From Solanum dulcamara (Eukaryota > Streptophyta > Magnoliopsida > Solanales > Solanaceae): a stretch of DNA of 64,000 bases. Under the pieces are notes generated by a model that was not told where the DNA came from, did no database searches, and saw only the letters and a list, made by a program, of their open reading frames with translations. Below are positions 9,459 to 21,686 of this stretch, piece after piece. The DNA lies in contig NC_077245.1 of NCBI RefSeq assembly GCF_947179165.1, positions 39,859,286 through 39,923,285 on the forward strand, read 5' to 3'. Each line of letters opens with the position of its first letter. Position 1 is the stretch's first letter. Both the position numbers and the translations under genes were made by a program.

Positions 9459-12366
9459 TGTCACAACCCAACCCCGTAGGCCGCGACTAGGTTCCAACCT
9501 GGACACCCATATCCATACCTATCAGATGTAGTCAATCTAAACTACGAATAGTATGCTAACTTACATAAGAACCCCAATGGTTCATACGTCTTCATTTACA
9601 TATAGCCCTATCATTTGTCTCCTGAGGAGTCACCACTATTCATATCATGAAAGGGCACGCAAGCCGACATGACTGCCACTACATATTAACATTCACAACA
9701 CATCATGTAGACGCCGCTGAATAAAACTTACATACAACCCACATTCACATATGTCTATAGACGTCTAAGAATGTCAATGGTATCATATGGCAGGATAAGG
9801 CCTCCGTCGTACCCCTGAATGAACGAATATATACATCAAAAGATCAGTACAAAAAATCTGGGCTCCGGCACAATGGAGCACTTCTAAAATCACTGAGTGG
9901 AAATCCTAAGCTCGAGGATCCCCAAAATTCGAGTCTGTACCTACGGGCATGAAATGCAGCCCCCCAAAAAAGGGGGTCAGTACGATATATATACTGAGTA
10001 TATAAAGCATAACATAGAATAAATGAAATTACATCTGAAGTAGAGGTTCAGGATACAAATATGATACTCAAGAAATCACTATACCTGTGCCTTATGACAT
10101 AAAATCATGCATGATCATATCATATATCATATCCGTCCTATTATGGACTCAGTGAGTCTTTCATATACAAGTATCATATTTGTCCTATCATGGGGCCCGG
10201 TGCCATCATCATGTTTTCATGTCATCATATCATATCATCATATATATATACCGTATCCAGTCTTCTAATGAGGGACTCAGTGAATAATACAGTAAAACTA
10301 AGCTCGATAACCTACCTGGTCAGGGACTCGGTGAAAGATGTATTAACAGTATATATGAGCAGAGTAGTGAGTAACCATATGCAAATTAAATAATCATCTG
10401 AGACTTAATAGAATATTCAAGTGAACTATCACTAGAAGATCAGGGTAGTAATCGTCTCAAGTACCCTCTAAATGTCATTAGGGATCATATCAAATGGAGC
10501 CTCGGGAATCATAGACAGTATCATGACAATACTAAACAACTTATGGAATCAGAGACATTTGTCATCGTAGACTCTTTAGGAATATGAGCTTATACCTCTA
10601 ATTATTATTCAATATATAGAAGGCTCAAGGGCAATAACTCAACTACTTTAAGAGTTTTAACATCCAGAAGTGAATAAGACTCATGAACCATACTCGGAGC
10701 TTATGAATGGAATTATCCTCAAAGCTCATATCACATATCACTTATATATAAGATATACCAAAAGAAAAGAGGGATAGGCTTTACATACCTGTTATAGATC
10801 AACCAGGCTTGCCGTGTTACCTCTTTAACCTCTTTAACATGAAAGTAACACTATTATGAATAACCTTTGACTTTCCATCTTCTAAATCTACAACTAATTA
10901 CCCATAGGAATCATTTCCTCATTCACACTTCTCGACTAGTATATTGATTAGTTAAGAAGTTAATGGAAATCGGGAAGCATTTCCCCTATAACTCGCCCTA
11001 TCCAAACTACCAATTAGCCTCCGATAAGCATATCCATACCAACAGCAACAACCACCATCCATATAAAATAAAATTACTTCAACATTATTCAGTACAAGTT
11101 CCAAATAGCCCACCCAAAACCACGACACCAAAATACGGTTTTCAATCTTTTTTGGTAAAATTACTACCACATGGAAAGGAGCATAACGTGGATGCAAATA
11201 GCAACATTTATACTCATTTATAACCACATTTTCAGCCCTTCAACACAAATTACCTTCAAATACAATACCATAGTAACGACAAAACTAACCAAACTTTAAT
11301 CCAACTAGAATAACTTCAATTCTGTCCATTTATAATGTCAATAATAACCATGTAATATTCTTACCTCCATCTCCACTTAGTTATGGGGTTTTCTCGCTTT
11401 CAAGTTTATTTAATTCCTTCATCCTCATATAACAACAACAACCACAACGTTAGTTAAAATTTATTCATCCTTTTTACTTCAAAACAACTCCTACATGGTT
11501 TTCAACACCCTTCAACTGTAATGTGTATAATTTCATATTACCATTCCATATTTACATATTCACAACATGTTTAAATCCTTACTAAAATGTGTGAAAAGGG
11601 TATCAAACCTTACCTTAACAAATGAGCTTCCTAAACCTGTTAAGAGTTGTAGGTTCACATTGAACCTCCCTGCTGCCCCAATGATTGATTTATCTTGTGA
11701 ATCACCTTCACTTGATCGAAAAATATCTTAGAGAATTAATTTATGGAGCAAGACTTAAAGTCTCTCCTTGCTTCATCCATGGCCGAAACTTGCTATGGCT
11801 TGAACTCTCTTTCTTTCTCTTTAGGTTCTTAAAGTTAAAGATGAGAAAATGAGGTTCTTAGTCACTAATTTAACCTATATACACCACCTTTAAAAGTGAC
11901 ATGTGTCAGCCCCTAAGGGTGACACATGTCCAGCTCCTATAGGTCTACCTCATCCATGCACTAACTAGCTGCTGCCACGTGTCTTGGTGGGGTCCATTTT
12001 TTTAGTAGGTGTATCACCTACTTACTCTTTTTTGTAGGTTCATAGTCTCGTCTTACTTTAAGAATCTATGTAATCCTTTCTACTTAAGCTCGACATGTAC
12101 TCAAGTAGCTTAATTATGTAAGACATCCAAATTGGTAGCTTACTTAAGTAGGTCGATTACCACAAATCACTACTTGGCCTCCAACTCCTTTCAAATCCTT
12201 CCAAACCTCTTTCCAACCATCACTACTCATATAGAAGTAGCCTATGCAAAATATGAGGTATTACATCCTCCCTTCCTTAGAGTAATTTGATAACGTCATG
12301 GATCACATGGTAACTTTAGAGAAACAAAACAAATGTTCCTATATACCAAGAGTGCGGGGCATAACA
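9459..12366 (-). mobile_element. Solo LTR (2908 bp) with a perfect 5-bp target duplication
   Basis: Termini are TGTCACAACCC...GCATAACA (minus: TGTTATGCCCCGCAC...GTTGTGACA), flanked on both sides by ATTTG. Across the insertion the older LTR reads continuously: ...CTTAGTATCATTTG then ATAACCTCATGGATAAC, matching the intact relatives near 6040 and (reverse) 63290. There is no internal region, primer site or polypurine tract, so it is the product of LTR-LTR recombination. It contains the three-hairpin module (9937-9997) and a U3 with CACGTG near 11977 and a palindrome near 12003-12020. Confidence 0.93.
9937..9997 (-). other. Three-hairpin LTR module
   Basis: Minus strand: TCAGTA/TACTGA stem, CCCCC-TTTTTT-GGGGG stem, third stem weakened (CTGC against GTAG). 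Confidence 0.6.
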
Positions 12367-12371
12367 ATTTG
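12367..12371. repeat. Target-site duplication ATTTG, right copy
   Basis: Directly follows ...GCATAACA at 12366; identical to 9454-9458. Confidence 0.9.
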
Positions 12372-12455
12372 ATAACCTCATGGATAACATGGATCACATG
12401 GCAGCTTTAGAGGAGCTTAAACACGTTCCAATGTCCAAAAGTATGGGATATAACA
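12372..12455 (-). mobile_element. U3 start of the older LTR, right of the nested insertion
   Basis: Ends TATGGGATATAACA, i.e. TGTTATATCCCATACTTTTGG on the minus strand, the same start as the LTR at 63208. It continues the sequence broken at 9458. Confidence 0.85.
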
Positions 12456-13037
12456 ACTAAGACTTTAGAAGGTGTCATGTTTTTCTTCTATTTTGATGCT
12501 ATGTGTTATGTGTGTGGTCAGCCATCTAGGACTCTAAAAAATGCTATATTTTTTATTTTTTTTATCTTGAGCAACCCCTTTTCACTACTATATAAAGGGA
12601 AACTTTGTTACTTTAAAAGGTAGATTTTGAAGAATAATATATTGAGAGTTCATTGAACCTTTGTGCCAAATTGCTTTTAAATTTATCTATCAACCTAACT
12701 AGTTCATAATTCAAGGTAGTAAGATAGCTTCTTGTTTGATATCCTTGGTTTCTTCTTGGTATTGTTTAGAAGGCGGTTAGTACTCTTACTAATTGTTGTC
12801 TAGCATTACTCATGAAACAGTCAAGATCCAATTCTAAAATTTGATTAGTTTTCCAAGTAAAGGCATTTGGTTCCACTATTAACAAATTTATTCTTACTTG
12901 GATTGTTTAAAACCCATATCTTCAATTCTTGTTTAGTTTCTTTAATTAGTTTTCAGTTTTGCTTTTTTAGTTTTGTTTTCGCACTTGTTTTAGTTAATAC
13001 TCTAGTTTGTTTTGAATTACCATCCTTAGTGTTACCA
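12456..13037 (+). mobile_element. 5'-truncated copy of the 1025-bp LTR family
   Basis: Matches the reverse complement of the 3' part of 58667-59691 along its length: AGCCATCTAGGACTCTA, CTATATAAAGGG (TATA, 12588-12599), TTGAGAGTTCATTGAACC, AAGGCGGTTAGTACTCTTAC, and the end GTTACCA at 13037 (GTTATCA in the full copy). It starts at the junction with the older LTR, so about 440 bp of its 5' end is missing. RT sequence begins at the next base. Confidence 0.85.
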
Positions 13038-13286
13038 GTGTTCAAGCCATTTTTGGATGTGTTTGTGATAGTATTCATAGATGACATTTTGGTGTATTAT
13101 AGTTCAAAAGAGGACCATGCTAATCACTTGCGGCAAGTGTTACATATTCTTCATGATCGTAAGTTGTACGCAAAGTTCTCTAAATGTGAATTTTAGTTAA
13201 AATCTGTTGCATTGTTGGGTAACATTGTATTTGATGAAGGTTCATAGTTCTTTATAACACCTGCGGAGGTTCATAGTTTTCTTAGT
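13038..13286 (+). pseudogene. Ty3/Gypsy reverse transcriptase C-terminal half (broken)
   Basis: Frame 3 reads [20 protein letters not shown], the RT palm around the catalytic F-I-D-D box (13074-13085, both Asp intact), then [14 protein letters not shown] and [14 protein letters not shown] replaces the expected Trp codon at 13194. Further stops follow, and a short deletion removes part of the connection domain. The RT N-terminus, protease and gag are missing because the insert at 12456-13037 sits directly upstream. Same family as the minus element at 57-63 kb. Confidence 0.9.
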
Positions 13287-13837
13287 TTGGCAGGTTATTA
13301 TAGGAGGTTTGTTGAAGGATTTTCTTCTCTTTCTGCACCCTTAACAAAGCTAACACATAAAGAAGCCAATTTCCAATGGAGTGATGCATATGAAAGAAAC
13401 TTCCCAAAGCTGAAGGATAAATTTACTTCTACACCTATATTAGCACTTCAGAAAGGCACAAAAGGGTATATAGTGTATTGTGATACTTCGAGAGTGGGCT
13501 TAGGATGTGTATTAATATAGCATGGTTAATTAATAGCTTATACCTCAAGGGAGTTATGACCACATGAGAAACATTATCCAACCCATGATTTAGAGCTAGC
13601 AGCAGTTGTATTTTTTTTAAAATATGGCGCCACTACTTGTATAGAGTTCATATTGACATATACACTGATCACAAGAGTTTTCAATATAACTTCAAACAAA
13701 AAAACCTAAATCTAAGGCAAGAAAGATGGATGGATCTATTAAAATATTATGACATTGATATTTTGTATCATCCCGTGAAAGCAAATGTGGTAGCTGATGC
13801 TTTAAGTCGTAAGATGATGGCAAGAACTTATGAGTAG
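13287..13837 (+). pseudogene. Gypsy RNase H domain (broken)
   Basis: The first part reads AGYYRRFVEGFSSLSAPLTK, then FTSTPILAL and YIVYCDTSRVGLGCVLI, where YCDTS holds the first RNase H Asp. Stops at 13518 and after follow, with [12 protein letters not shown] still readable. A frameshift at the T-run near 13611 moves to frame 2, which reads [18 protein letters not shown], ending [19 protein letters not shown], the usual RNase H end. Order and spacing fit a Ty3/Gypsy pol. Confidence 0.9.
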
Positions 13838-15210
13838 TCCATAGTAAGACAATAGATAACTAAAGATCTATACCAACTTTCTATCTTGGGGGTTCACCAT
13901 ATTGAATCTCTAGATGAAGGGGTTATCATGCAAAATACAACATAATCTTCATTTATAGAGGAAGTGAAAGAGAAGAAGTACACAAATCCTATTCTATTAC
14001 TGTTTAAGGAGAATTTACAATAAGGTATGACAAAGGCATTTGAGCTTATTCATGAGGGAATACTCCAATGTATAGATTGTGTGTACCTAATGTCAGAAGT
14101 ACATCATTCAAGATATTTTGTCCATCCGGGCTTGACTAAAATGTATCATGACTTAAATGAAGTGTATTGGTGGAGTGAAATGAAGAAGAACATTGCAGAA
14201 TTTGTGGCTCAATGTCCAAATTGTCCAGAAGTTAAAGTAGAGCACCAAAATCCTGGAGGTTATATGCAATGTATAGAAATTCCAATGTGGAAATGGGAAA
14301 TGATGAACACGGACTTTGTCACTGTCTTACCTCACTTATTTTGAAAGTTTGATTCCATATGGGTAATAGTTGACAGACTCACCAAATCAGCACATTTCTT
14401 ACCGGTCAAGACTACTTATATAGTTGAAGAGTATACAAGGTTATATATTAAATAGATAGTGTGGTTACATGTGCCAATATGTATTATATCTGATAGAGGA
14501 TCTCAATTCACCATAATTTTTTGGAAATCATTTCAAAAGAGTTTGGGAACGTAAGTGAATTTAAGTATAGCCTTTCACCTCAAATGGATGGTCAGGCAGA
14601 ACGTACAATCAAAACACTTGAGGATATGCTGCGAGCTTGTATGTTAGACTTCAAAGGTTGTTGGGATGATCATTTGTCGCTGATTGAGTTTGCTTACAAC
14701 AATAGCTATCAAAATGGCACCTTATGAAGTTTTATATGGAAGAAAGTGTAGATCAGCAATCGGTTGGTTTGAAGTGGGTGAAACTACCTTATTCAAGCTA
14801 GATCTTGTTCATCAACTATTGATAAAGTTAAGGTAATACAACAACAGCTAGCAACATCTCAAAGTCGACATAAATTATATGCGGATGTTAGAAGGGGATG
14901 ACTAGAGTTTTCTATAGGAGAATTGGTGTTCTTGAAGGTGTGTCCAATGAAATAGGTAATGAGATTTGGGGAAAATGGAAAGTTAAGTCCACGCTACATA
15001 GGACCATATAAGATTACTTGAAGACTTGGCCATGTTGCATATACGTTAGAGCTACCACAAGAGCTTTCAATAGTTCATCCGGTGTTTCTCATCTCAATGC
15101 TCAGAAATCCATAGGTGACCCATATCGTATCACTCCTACTGAATATGTACATGTTACGGGAGATCCCACTTATGAAGAAGTACCGATGATAACGATCCTA
15201 GTCAAAAAAC
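13838..15210 (+). pseudogene. Gypsy integrase (zinc-binding domain, catalytic core, GPY part; broken)
   Basis: Frame 2 holds the HHCC zinc domain (FVHPGLTKMYHDL ... CPNC, about 14110-14225), then EMMNTDFVTVLP with the first core Asp, IWVIVDRLTKSAHFLPVKT, ISDRGSQFT with the second Asp, and QMDGQAERTIKTLEDMLRAC with the Glu. The three D,D,E residues are all present, but stops (for example 14341, 14452, 14725) and frame slips break the gene. KLSPRYIGPYKIT marks the GPY region, and TYEEVP the start of the tail. Similarity ends near 15210, where a minus-strand gag-protease piece of another lineage begins; no polypurine tract or 3' LTR is attached. Confidence 0.92.
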
Positions 15211-15215
15211 TAGAA

Positions 15216-15890
15216 TCAAAGCCTATGAACCCTGAATTCTCCATATTCACTCAACCATTGAAGTTTGTAAGGTGTAGCATGATTAGTGGGAGAAAGTTTT
15301 AAGAATTCCACTAAAGCGGTGCTAGCAACGTTTTTGCAACTTCCACTATAAATGATCAGGGAACACACATTATCTTTGATGAGGCATTTGGAGTGGAAAA
15401 AATTCTCTCTTTTACTTGGATCATCCATGGCCTTGCTAATCATAACTCACCTTACCACATACATTGGTATGATGAACTCTCCTTCTTGAGGCCAAGCTTC
15501 TTCAATCGGGACTTTCCTTATCAAACCATTAGGAATGACGACATCTTTCCATCACATGGGTCTTTTTCCTCATCCTCATCACCTTAAAATTCATCATCTT
15601 CTTGGGATTCCTCTTCACAACCCTTCTATTGATCCACCACTTCACCAAGATAAAATTCCCCTCGTTGAACTAGAACATTCAATTGATTGGGACATTCTCG
15701 CATCATATGATCCCATCCTCTACACTTATGACATTGAATGCCTTTAGGAAACTTGGTTGTGTCTTTATTACCTTACTCTCTTGGTGGGTACTTTGGAGTG
15801 TTCCGCTCAAAGGGCTTCTTCTTATAAGGATTCTTGAAATCCTTGCCTTTATTCCAACCCGAAGAGGTTTGAGCTCTCTTATTTTTTTCA
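15216..15890 (-). pseudogene. Gag zinc knuckle and retropepsin fragment of a different Gypsy lineage
   Basis: On the minus strand, RAQTSSGWNKGKDFKNPYKK leads into a perfect zinc knuckle CHKCRGWDHMMREC (C-x2-C-x4-H-x4-C; 15692-15733), followed by an acidic linker with stops. The frame 15443-15216 reads VCSLIIYSGSCKNVASTALV, then TPYKLQWLSEYGEFRV, matching the retropepsin form usually written SMIIDGGSCTNVAS. The catalytic Asp is Tyr and one Gly is Ser here, so the protease is dead. This lineage differs from the pol to its left, whose protease motif would be LIDPGSTLSY. Confidence 0.85.
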
Positions 15891-16089
15891 CGACCCAACC
15901 CTGTAGGTCGAGACTAGTGCCTGAATATGGCACTCGTGAACACCCTTGTTATCTATAATCAATCTGCAATTAAACATGATATAGAACTTATACGGACATA
16001 ATATAATCTTAAAACTGTCACGTATATATATATATATATATATCAAAAATACATGTATCTTGAAGAGTCACAACCATCAAAAGATAACA

Positions 16090-16250
16090 TAGTACGTAAG
16101 CCGAAAAGGCTATCATAATATCTGGGAACGTCCCAACTATACCTATGTAAGCCGACAAGACTGCCACTACATAAAACATCCCAAAATATATATATATACG
16201 CAATCCGATAGGGCTGCCACTACGAATAGGAACATCCCAAAATATAGGTC
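16090..16250 (-). repeat. Three degenerate units around GTAAGCCGACAAGACTGCCAC
   Basis: Units near 16096, 16145 and 16200, each followed by a CATCCCAAAATAT-like tail. Similar units occur near 54700-54800 on the other strand. Confidence 0.6.
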
Positions 16251-16476
16251 ATATAGACACAACTGAACACATATACACATAACCCACACATATGTCTACA
16301 GACCTCGAAGAGTATCAGCAGTATCATATGATAGGGATAGGGCTCCACCGTACCCCTAGATAAACATATATATACATCAAAAAGGATATATACCAAAAGT
16401 CTAGGATCCAGGACAATGGAGCATCCAATATAGCTGAATAGAAGTTCTAAGCCGGTGGATCACCAAAGCGAGTGTC

Positions 16477-16539
16477 TACACCTGTGGGCATGAAATGCAG
16501 CCCCCCAAGAAGGAGGGGTCAGTACGAGATATGTACTGA
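16477..16539 (-). other. Three-hairpin LTR module
   Basis: Minus strand: TCAGTAC/GTACTGA intact, C/G stem shortened by TCC, third stem CTG/CAG. Confidence 0.6.
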
Positions 16540-16682
16540 GTATATAAAGCATGAAATACAATAAGAAAGATCCTAACTAAAGTACAAAGTCCAGGAGACA
16601 AGTATGATAATCAATAACTCACCGTACCCATGCCTTATAAAATAAATTATGCATATAATTATCATACCTACGAACAATCTAA

Positions 16683-16770
16683 TAAGGCCCAATGTACCTC
16701 AGTATAAGTTTCCATTCCTTGACAAATCTCATTACACCCTTCATCGGTGACACCTTCAAGAATACTTAGA
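16683..16770 (-). pseudogene. Integrase GPY-region scrap
   Basis: Minus-strand translation gives LKVSPMKGVMRFVKEWKLIL then RYIGP, the strongly conserved Gypsy integrase stretch VSPMKGVMRFGKKGKLSPRYIGP. Only about 29 codons remain. It joins an LTR on the left and the 3' region of another family on the right. Confidence 0.75.
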
Positions 16771-17358
16771 TTATGATGAATTTAATATTTTAGAGTTGTT
16801 AAGTTTGTAGTTTGTAGGTGAACCCTAGCATTAGTGTATTTAATAGTTGGTAATTATTGTTTAGTGATTATGGTGGATGTTAACTTCTTCTTGCTTAATC
16901 AATGATCGAGTTATCCTTTTTGTGGATTTAATTTAGTTTTCTCATTTTCGATAGAGTTTGGATTATTGTTGTTTGATCGGATTCATTTGAGAGGTGAAGG
17001 TGTAAACTCTTTTGTTGCTCATAAATTTGATTAGATTTTGATAATTGCACATATTTTTATTTCAATGTTCTACATTTAGATTTTAGTTTTTCGACTAGGA
17101 TCGTTATCACTAATTTACTAAGTTGTTATACTTGAATTTTTAAGACTCCTACATTTCAAATTTTCCTTAGTCTTTCATATGCGTGCATGTTCATGAAGTT
17201 GAAATTTTAAAGTCATGTTTTATGCTAAGTTTAAAGATCTCATCTTCTATGTATTTCAATTGTCATGGTATTCATGTTGGGTTGCTAGTCCTCGTTTCGT
17301 GTCTTTTCTATCCTAGTTGAATCTCATTCAAGGATGAATATTCCCAAGGGAGACATAT
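16771..17358 (+). mobile_element. Non-coding 3' internal region of a further LTR element
   Basis: AT-rich, T-biased sequence without usable ORFs, ending CAAGGATGAATATTCCCAAG then GGAGACATAT, a polypurine-like run, immediately before TGTAAGACCCCATAAG. That order is typical of a Gypsy 3' untranslated region and LTR start. No protein domain is visible. Confidence 0.55.
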
Positions 17359-17462
17359 TGTAAGACCCCATAAGTTAAAAAGTCTAAACAAAGGAAAACT
17401 CTAGAAAAAATGGACCGGAATCTGGTTTTACGACTCAGTCTATGAGTCATAGGGACTCCTAC
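17359..17462 (+). mobile_element. LTR start of the TGTAAGACCCC family, truncated
   Basis: TGTAAGACCCCATAAGTT follows the purine run. The near-palindrome TACGACTC-AGTCTA-TGAGTCATA lies near 17437. It is broken after 104 bp by a minus LTR. Confidence 0.6.
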
Positions 17463-18060
17463 TATCATAATCCAACCCTGTAGGCCGCAACGGGTGCTCG
17501 AAATGGACACTCGCGTATACCCTTGCTAGCCATACATAAACTTGTCTCCTATTTGAGTCATAGTATGCCAACAGACAAGATAATATATAAGCCAATGAGG
17601 CTATCATAGCATATCAGCACAACTGTACATACATATATATACAAAACCCACATACATGTCTATAGACCTCTAAATGTAAACAGTAACATAAGACGGGACA
17701 GGGCCCACGTTGTACCCTTGAACAACCAAAATATGCATCAAGGTTTAGTACCAAAAGCTGGGCTCCGACACGATGTAGCTCTTCTCAAACCCTCTGGCTG
17801 GAATCCTAAGCTAGCGAACCCTCAAGTCGCGTGTATGTACCTGCAAGCATAAAATGCAGCCCCCCAAGAAAGGGGGGTCAGTACGACATGTGTACTGAGT
17901 ATGGAAAGCATAAACTACCGCAAGAGAGTACAGTTGATACAGGGATGCAGGGAACAAATATAATAATTTATAAATCACTATACCTATATCTTATAAAATA
18001 AAGTCATGTATGTTAGTGTCATATTCCGTACTCGGCCCATTGTGGGACTCGGTAAATAAT
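17463..18060 (-). mobile_element. LTR 3' portion, minus strand, truncated
   Basis: Starts TATCATAATCCAACCCTGTAGG (decayed TGTCACGACCCAACCC). It holds the GTCTATAGACCTC block and a very well-preserved three-hairpin module, and ends in CCCATTGTGGGACTCGGT, a unit of the 50-bp type repeat. Confidence 0.75.
17837..17898 (-). other. Three-hairpin LTR module
   Basis: All three stems pair: TCAGTAC/GTACTGA, CCCCCC-TTTCTT-GGGGGG, CTGC/GCAG. Confidence 0.65.
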
Positions 18061-18540
18061 CATACTATCACAATAATCCATGAAACTCGCTTGTCCCATC
18101 TTATCATACTTCTGTCTTGAAGTTTAAAAATCCATGTCCACTATATTGAAGTATCCATTGTTTCCTTCTTGCCCTTGCATTCTTCTCACCTGCTTCCCCC
18201 CTTAAGGGTGGTACTTATACCTTTGTCCAATCTCAAAACTCATCCAATCTCTTTTCCCAATCTGCTTGATACCATATCATGTCCATCTCTTCCTTCATCC
18301 TTTATAACTTGATTTTGTACGTACAAAACCTTGACTAAGTCACGAAGCGACAAGAACCTTTCCATACATAGTGCGACATCTCATCTATTAATCTGTACAT
18401 GTGTAATGTGACCCATGGAATAACTCATCCCAGGCCGCACTTCACTTATCTTTATCAAAAGTTAATTAGCACTTTTAGTCATTCCAATTCCTATTAGGCA
18501 ATACTTGTATTCTGATGATAATTCCAACAAGGCTGTTATA
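18061..18540 (-). mobile_element. Internal-region relic of the non-autonomous family
   Basis: No ORF. The reverse complement (TGCCTAATAGGAATTGGAAT ... GGATGAGTT...GGGTCACATTA ... CATGATATGGTATCAAGCAG) lines up with 43551-43870 in the complete element. So it is a remnant of the same non-coding internal region, left between two minus LTRs after large deletions. Confidence 0.6.
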
Positions 18541-20164
18541 ACAAAAAAACATTCACAACATGCCATATAGGAACAATCGACATGAACTCACAAAAAACCC
18601 ATATACATATGTCTACAGACCTCTAGGAATAGTAACAGCAACATATGGCGGGATAGGGCCCCCGCCGTACCCTTGAATGTACAAATATATACATTAAGTG
18701 ACCAGTATAAAAAATTAAGCTCCAGAACAGTGAAGCACTTCCGACACATTTGAGAGGAACTCCTAAGCTGACGGATCTCTAGAATGAACATTTGTACCTA
18801 GGGGCATGAAATGCAGCCCCCCGAGAAAAGGGGGATCAATACGATATATGTACTGAGTATATAAAGCATAACACATCATAACTGAGGCCATAACTGAAAT
18901 AGGGATGCAGGGGACAAGTATAACAACTTAACGAATTACTGTACCTGCACCTTAGGACACGTAAATCATACACATCATCATATGCTGTGCCCAACCCTCT
19001 AGTGAACTCGGTGTCATAAGCATTTTCTCATATTCACATGTCATCATATCATCATGTATTTTATTTCATCATATCATCATATACGGTATCATATCATCGT
19101 ATACGGTATCATATCATCATATACGATATAATCTTATCATGTATGTCATCGTATTACATCCAGTTCACTACGAGGCTTGGGGTCACAAATGTATCACTCT
19201 AATCTCATATGCATGCCTACATAAAGTATTCGGCCCCTTTAGTAAGGGACTCGGTGAATGGAGTGGTGTACGTCTATAGTGTACCATCATAATATACATA
19301 CCGTACACGGCCCTCTAAGGAGGGACTCAGTGTTCCTTCCTTATTTTGCCACAGATACTATCATATTACAGCCGGCCCAGGACTCGATGAATAATCGTAT
19401 CATCATATCATATAACATATATCACACCTCACGTACGACATCGTCTCCTCGTGCGTGGAACAATACACATCCGGCCCGGGACGCGGTGAAAGAAGTAATA
19501 AAGCTACGCCCGACATAATATTCAGCCCATCATGGGATGCAAAGAAAGAAGGGTTACATTATGCATGAGTAGAGTAATGAGAAACTATATGCAACTAAGT
19601 CACCCTCTAAGACTCAATGAAACACTTAAGTGAAACGTCACCTGAAGACCAGGAAGGTACTCATCTGAAGTGCCCTTTAGATGTCATTAGGGGTTACATC
19701 AATTGAGGCATCAGGAATCATAGACATGCATCAAGACAATGCTACTTAGCTTATGAAATCAGAAACATGGTTTATGCAATCAGAGACACAGTTATGCAAT
19801 CAGAGACACTGATCATTTCAGAGCCTTCAAGAAAAAGAGCTAGTATCTCCACTTACTATTCACTATATAGCAGGCTCGAGAATAATAGTTTGACTACTTT
19901 TAGGCATTTAATTGTCAGAAGTGACTACAAGTCACAAATTATACTCAGAGCTCAAAATTGAAATTTTCTCCAAATCTATATCATATATCATTTCACTTAA
20001 AATTAAGTCATTCCAAAGGAAAAAAGAGATAGGCTTTACACGTACTAGTTTTCATCACATAGAAGACTTAAAGGAAATGACTCAGTTATTGCAGGAGTTC
20101 TAATATAAAGAAGTAAATGAGAGTCTCGACTCATACTAAGGGCTTTACGAATAGATTGAATCCC
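18541..20164 (-). mobile_element. LTR 3' half, minus strand
   Basis: Shares with 28375-29700 the blocks AACATGCCATATAGGAACAA, GTCTACAGACCTCTAGGAAT and GTACTGAGTATATAAAGC. It includes a 22-bp repeat (CATATACGGTATCATATCAT, about 19065-19140). It lacks the terminal 110 bp or so at 18541 and is cut near 20164, where a plus-strand LTR interior begins, giving an inverted junction. Confidence 0.75.
18794..18856 (-). other. Three-hairpin LTR module
   Basis: First stem has one G-T pair (GTATTGA), C/G stem intact, third stem lost (CTAG for GCAG). Confidence 0.55.
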
Positions 20165-20649
20165 AAATGTGAGTTGTTGCTAAAGGGGTGTAATGTATTG
20201 TTGCAGGGCCTAAATGCATTCTAAAAGGGGTATGGATGCTGCTGGTTTGAGCCACACGACCCCTCATTTTGTATAGTTAAAGGCGTTACAAAATAAAGGC
20301 TAGATGCCCTATTGTGAAATTGTATTTTTGAATAAGTTGTTTGGAGTTTATGTTGTATATTGTTGGTGTAAATTGCTGCAGGTTGTTATTGTTTGTTGGA
20401 TGTAGGTCTTAGGGACATAATTGGAAATTTGGATAGGGCACATTATAGGGGAGGTGCTGCCCAATTTTCATCGATGCCTTAGCGAATAACAGAACTAGTC
20501 GGGGAAACGACTAAGGAAATAGATTCCATTAATATTAAGGTGTAAACTAGGGTGATGGAAAGTTAAAAGGGGTTGATATTCATATTACTTTCATGTTGAA
20601 TAGGTTCAAAGGATGGCGAGGTAAATAGGATAAGGAATAATTCAAACAA

Positions 20650-21420
20650 GGTATGTGAAGCTTTCTTTTGGCATGTTTTGGCATAAGTATGTAAAGCCTA
20701 TCTTGTTTCTTCTTTTGGCATTTTCTTCAAGTTAAGTAATGATTGATATGAGATTGAGGGTAAATCTACTCATAAATTCCAAGAATAATTCATGGTCCTC
20801 ATTTACTTCTGGATGAAAGCACTCTTACAACAATTGAACTAGGGCTTCTCAAGCCTTCCCTACGTTAGGAAGTGATGAGTATGTAAGGCTATCCTTCCCT
20901 TCTCTTGAAATGTCTTAGTCCTAAATATTATGTGTATATAACATGTGGGGATGAATCTACTCACGAAGTTCCAAATATGATTCACGACCCCTACCTACTT
21001 CTGGAGGTGAAAGCTCCTATGCTAATTTAGTTAGTGTCTCTCACGGTCTTCTGGATAATGAAAAGTAGAGGATACGTAAAGCTATTTCCTTTCTCTTGGC
21101 ATATCCTTGATAAAAGTACACTATGTATATTTGCATATGTAAGTGGGGATAATCCCATTCATAAGGCCCCGAGCATACCTCCTGATTCTTATCCAGTGCT
21201 GAACACTAAGACACCTACGATAGGTGAATTGTTGTCTCTGAGACCCCTTTGGGATAGGAAGGGACAAACAGGTGAGGCCTACCCTTCCTTTCTTTTGACA
21301 TGTCTTAAAGAAAACGATAAATGATATGAGCTCTAGAGTAAGTCCATCCGTAAGCTCCGAGTATGCTATATGTCTCATATTCACTCCTTAGCAGGAAAAC
21401 TCTCATCGTAGTTGAGCTAC
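20650..21420 (+). repeat. Degenerate tandem repeats of about 190-230 bp within the LTR
   Basis: Four units each start with GTATGTAAAGCTATCC-like sequence followed by CTCTTGGCATGTCTTA and an ATAATCCCATTCATAAG-like part. Starts are near 20651, 20879, 21070 and 21263. The same units recur in the LTRs near 29640-30330, 36700-37370 and 51330-52060. Confidence 0.6.
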
Positions 21421-21686
21421 CTTCCGTGAATCGTCTATATGTCGATTAATAGTGGGACTTAGAGCTCCTATTCCGAAGGAATCTATGATGACAGATGTTT
21501 ATGATTTCCTTAAGCCGATTGGCATTACCCTAAAATATGTCTATAATTCCTGAGACTTCTCTTAATATAGACCTAGTGGCACTCAAAGGGCACCTGAGAT
21601 GATTATTATCTTGATCCACGAACGATTATTCAGTGTGATTATCCTAGTGAGTCTCAGATAATGATCTACCTATATATGTTGATTAT

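Larger units (their letters stand above)
15896..16682 (-). mobile_element. LTR 3' portion, minus strand, truncated
   Basis: Opens TTTCACGACCCAACCCTGTAGG (expected TGTCACGACCC...) and keeps the usual order: AAGCCGACAAGACTGCC repeats, GTCTACAGACCTC, the GGGGCTCC(A/G)CCGTACCCC block and the three-hairpin module. It stops near 16682 without reaching the U3 start. A (TA)n run at 16024-16043 is included. Confidence 0.75.

Noticed and set aside
16024..16043. (TA)n run, and a similar one near 49083
   Set aside because: Simple microsatellites, only worth noting as part of the LTRs.
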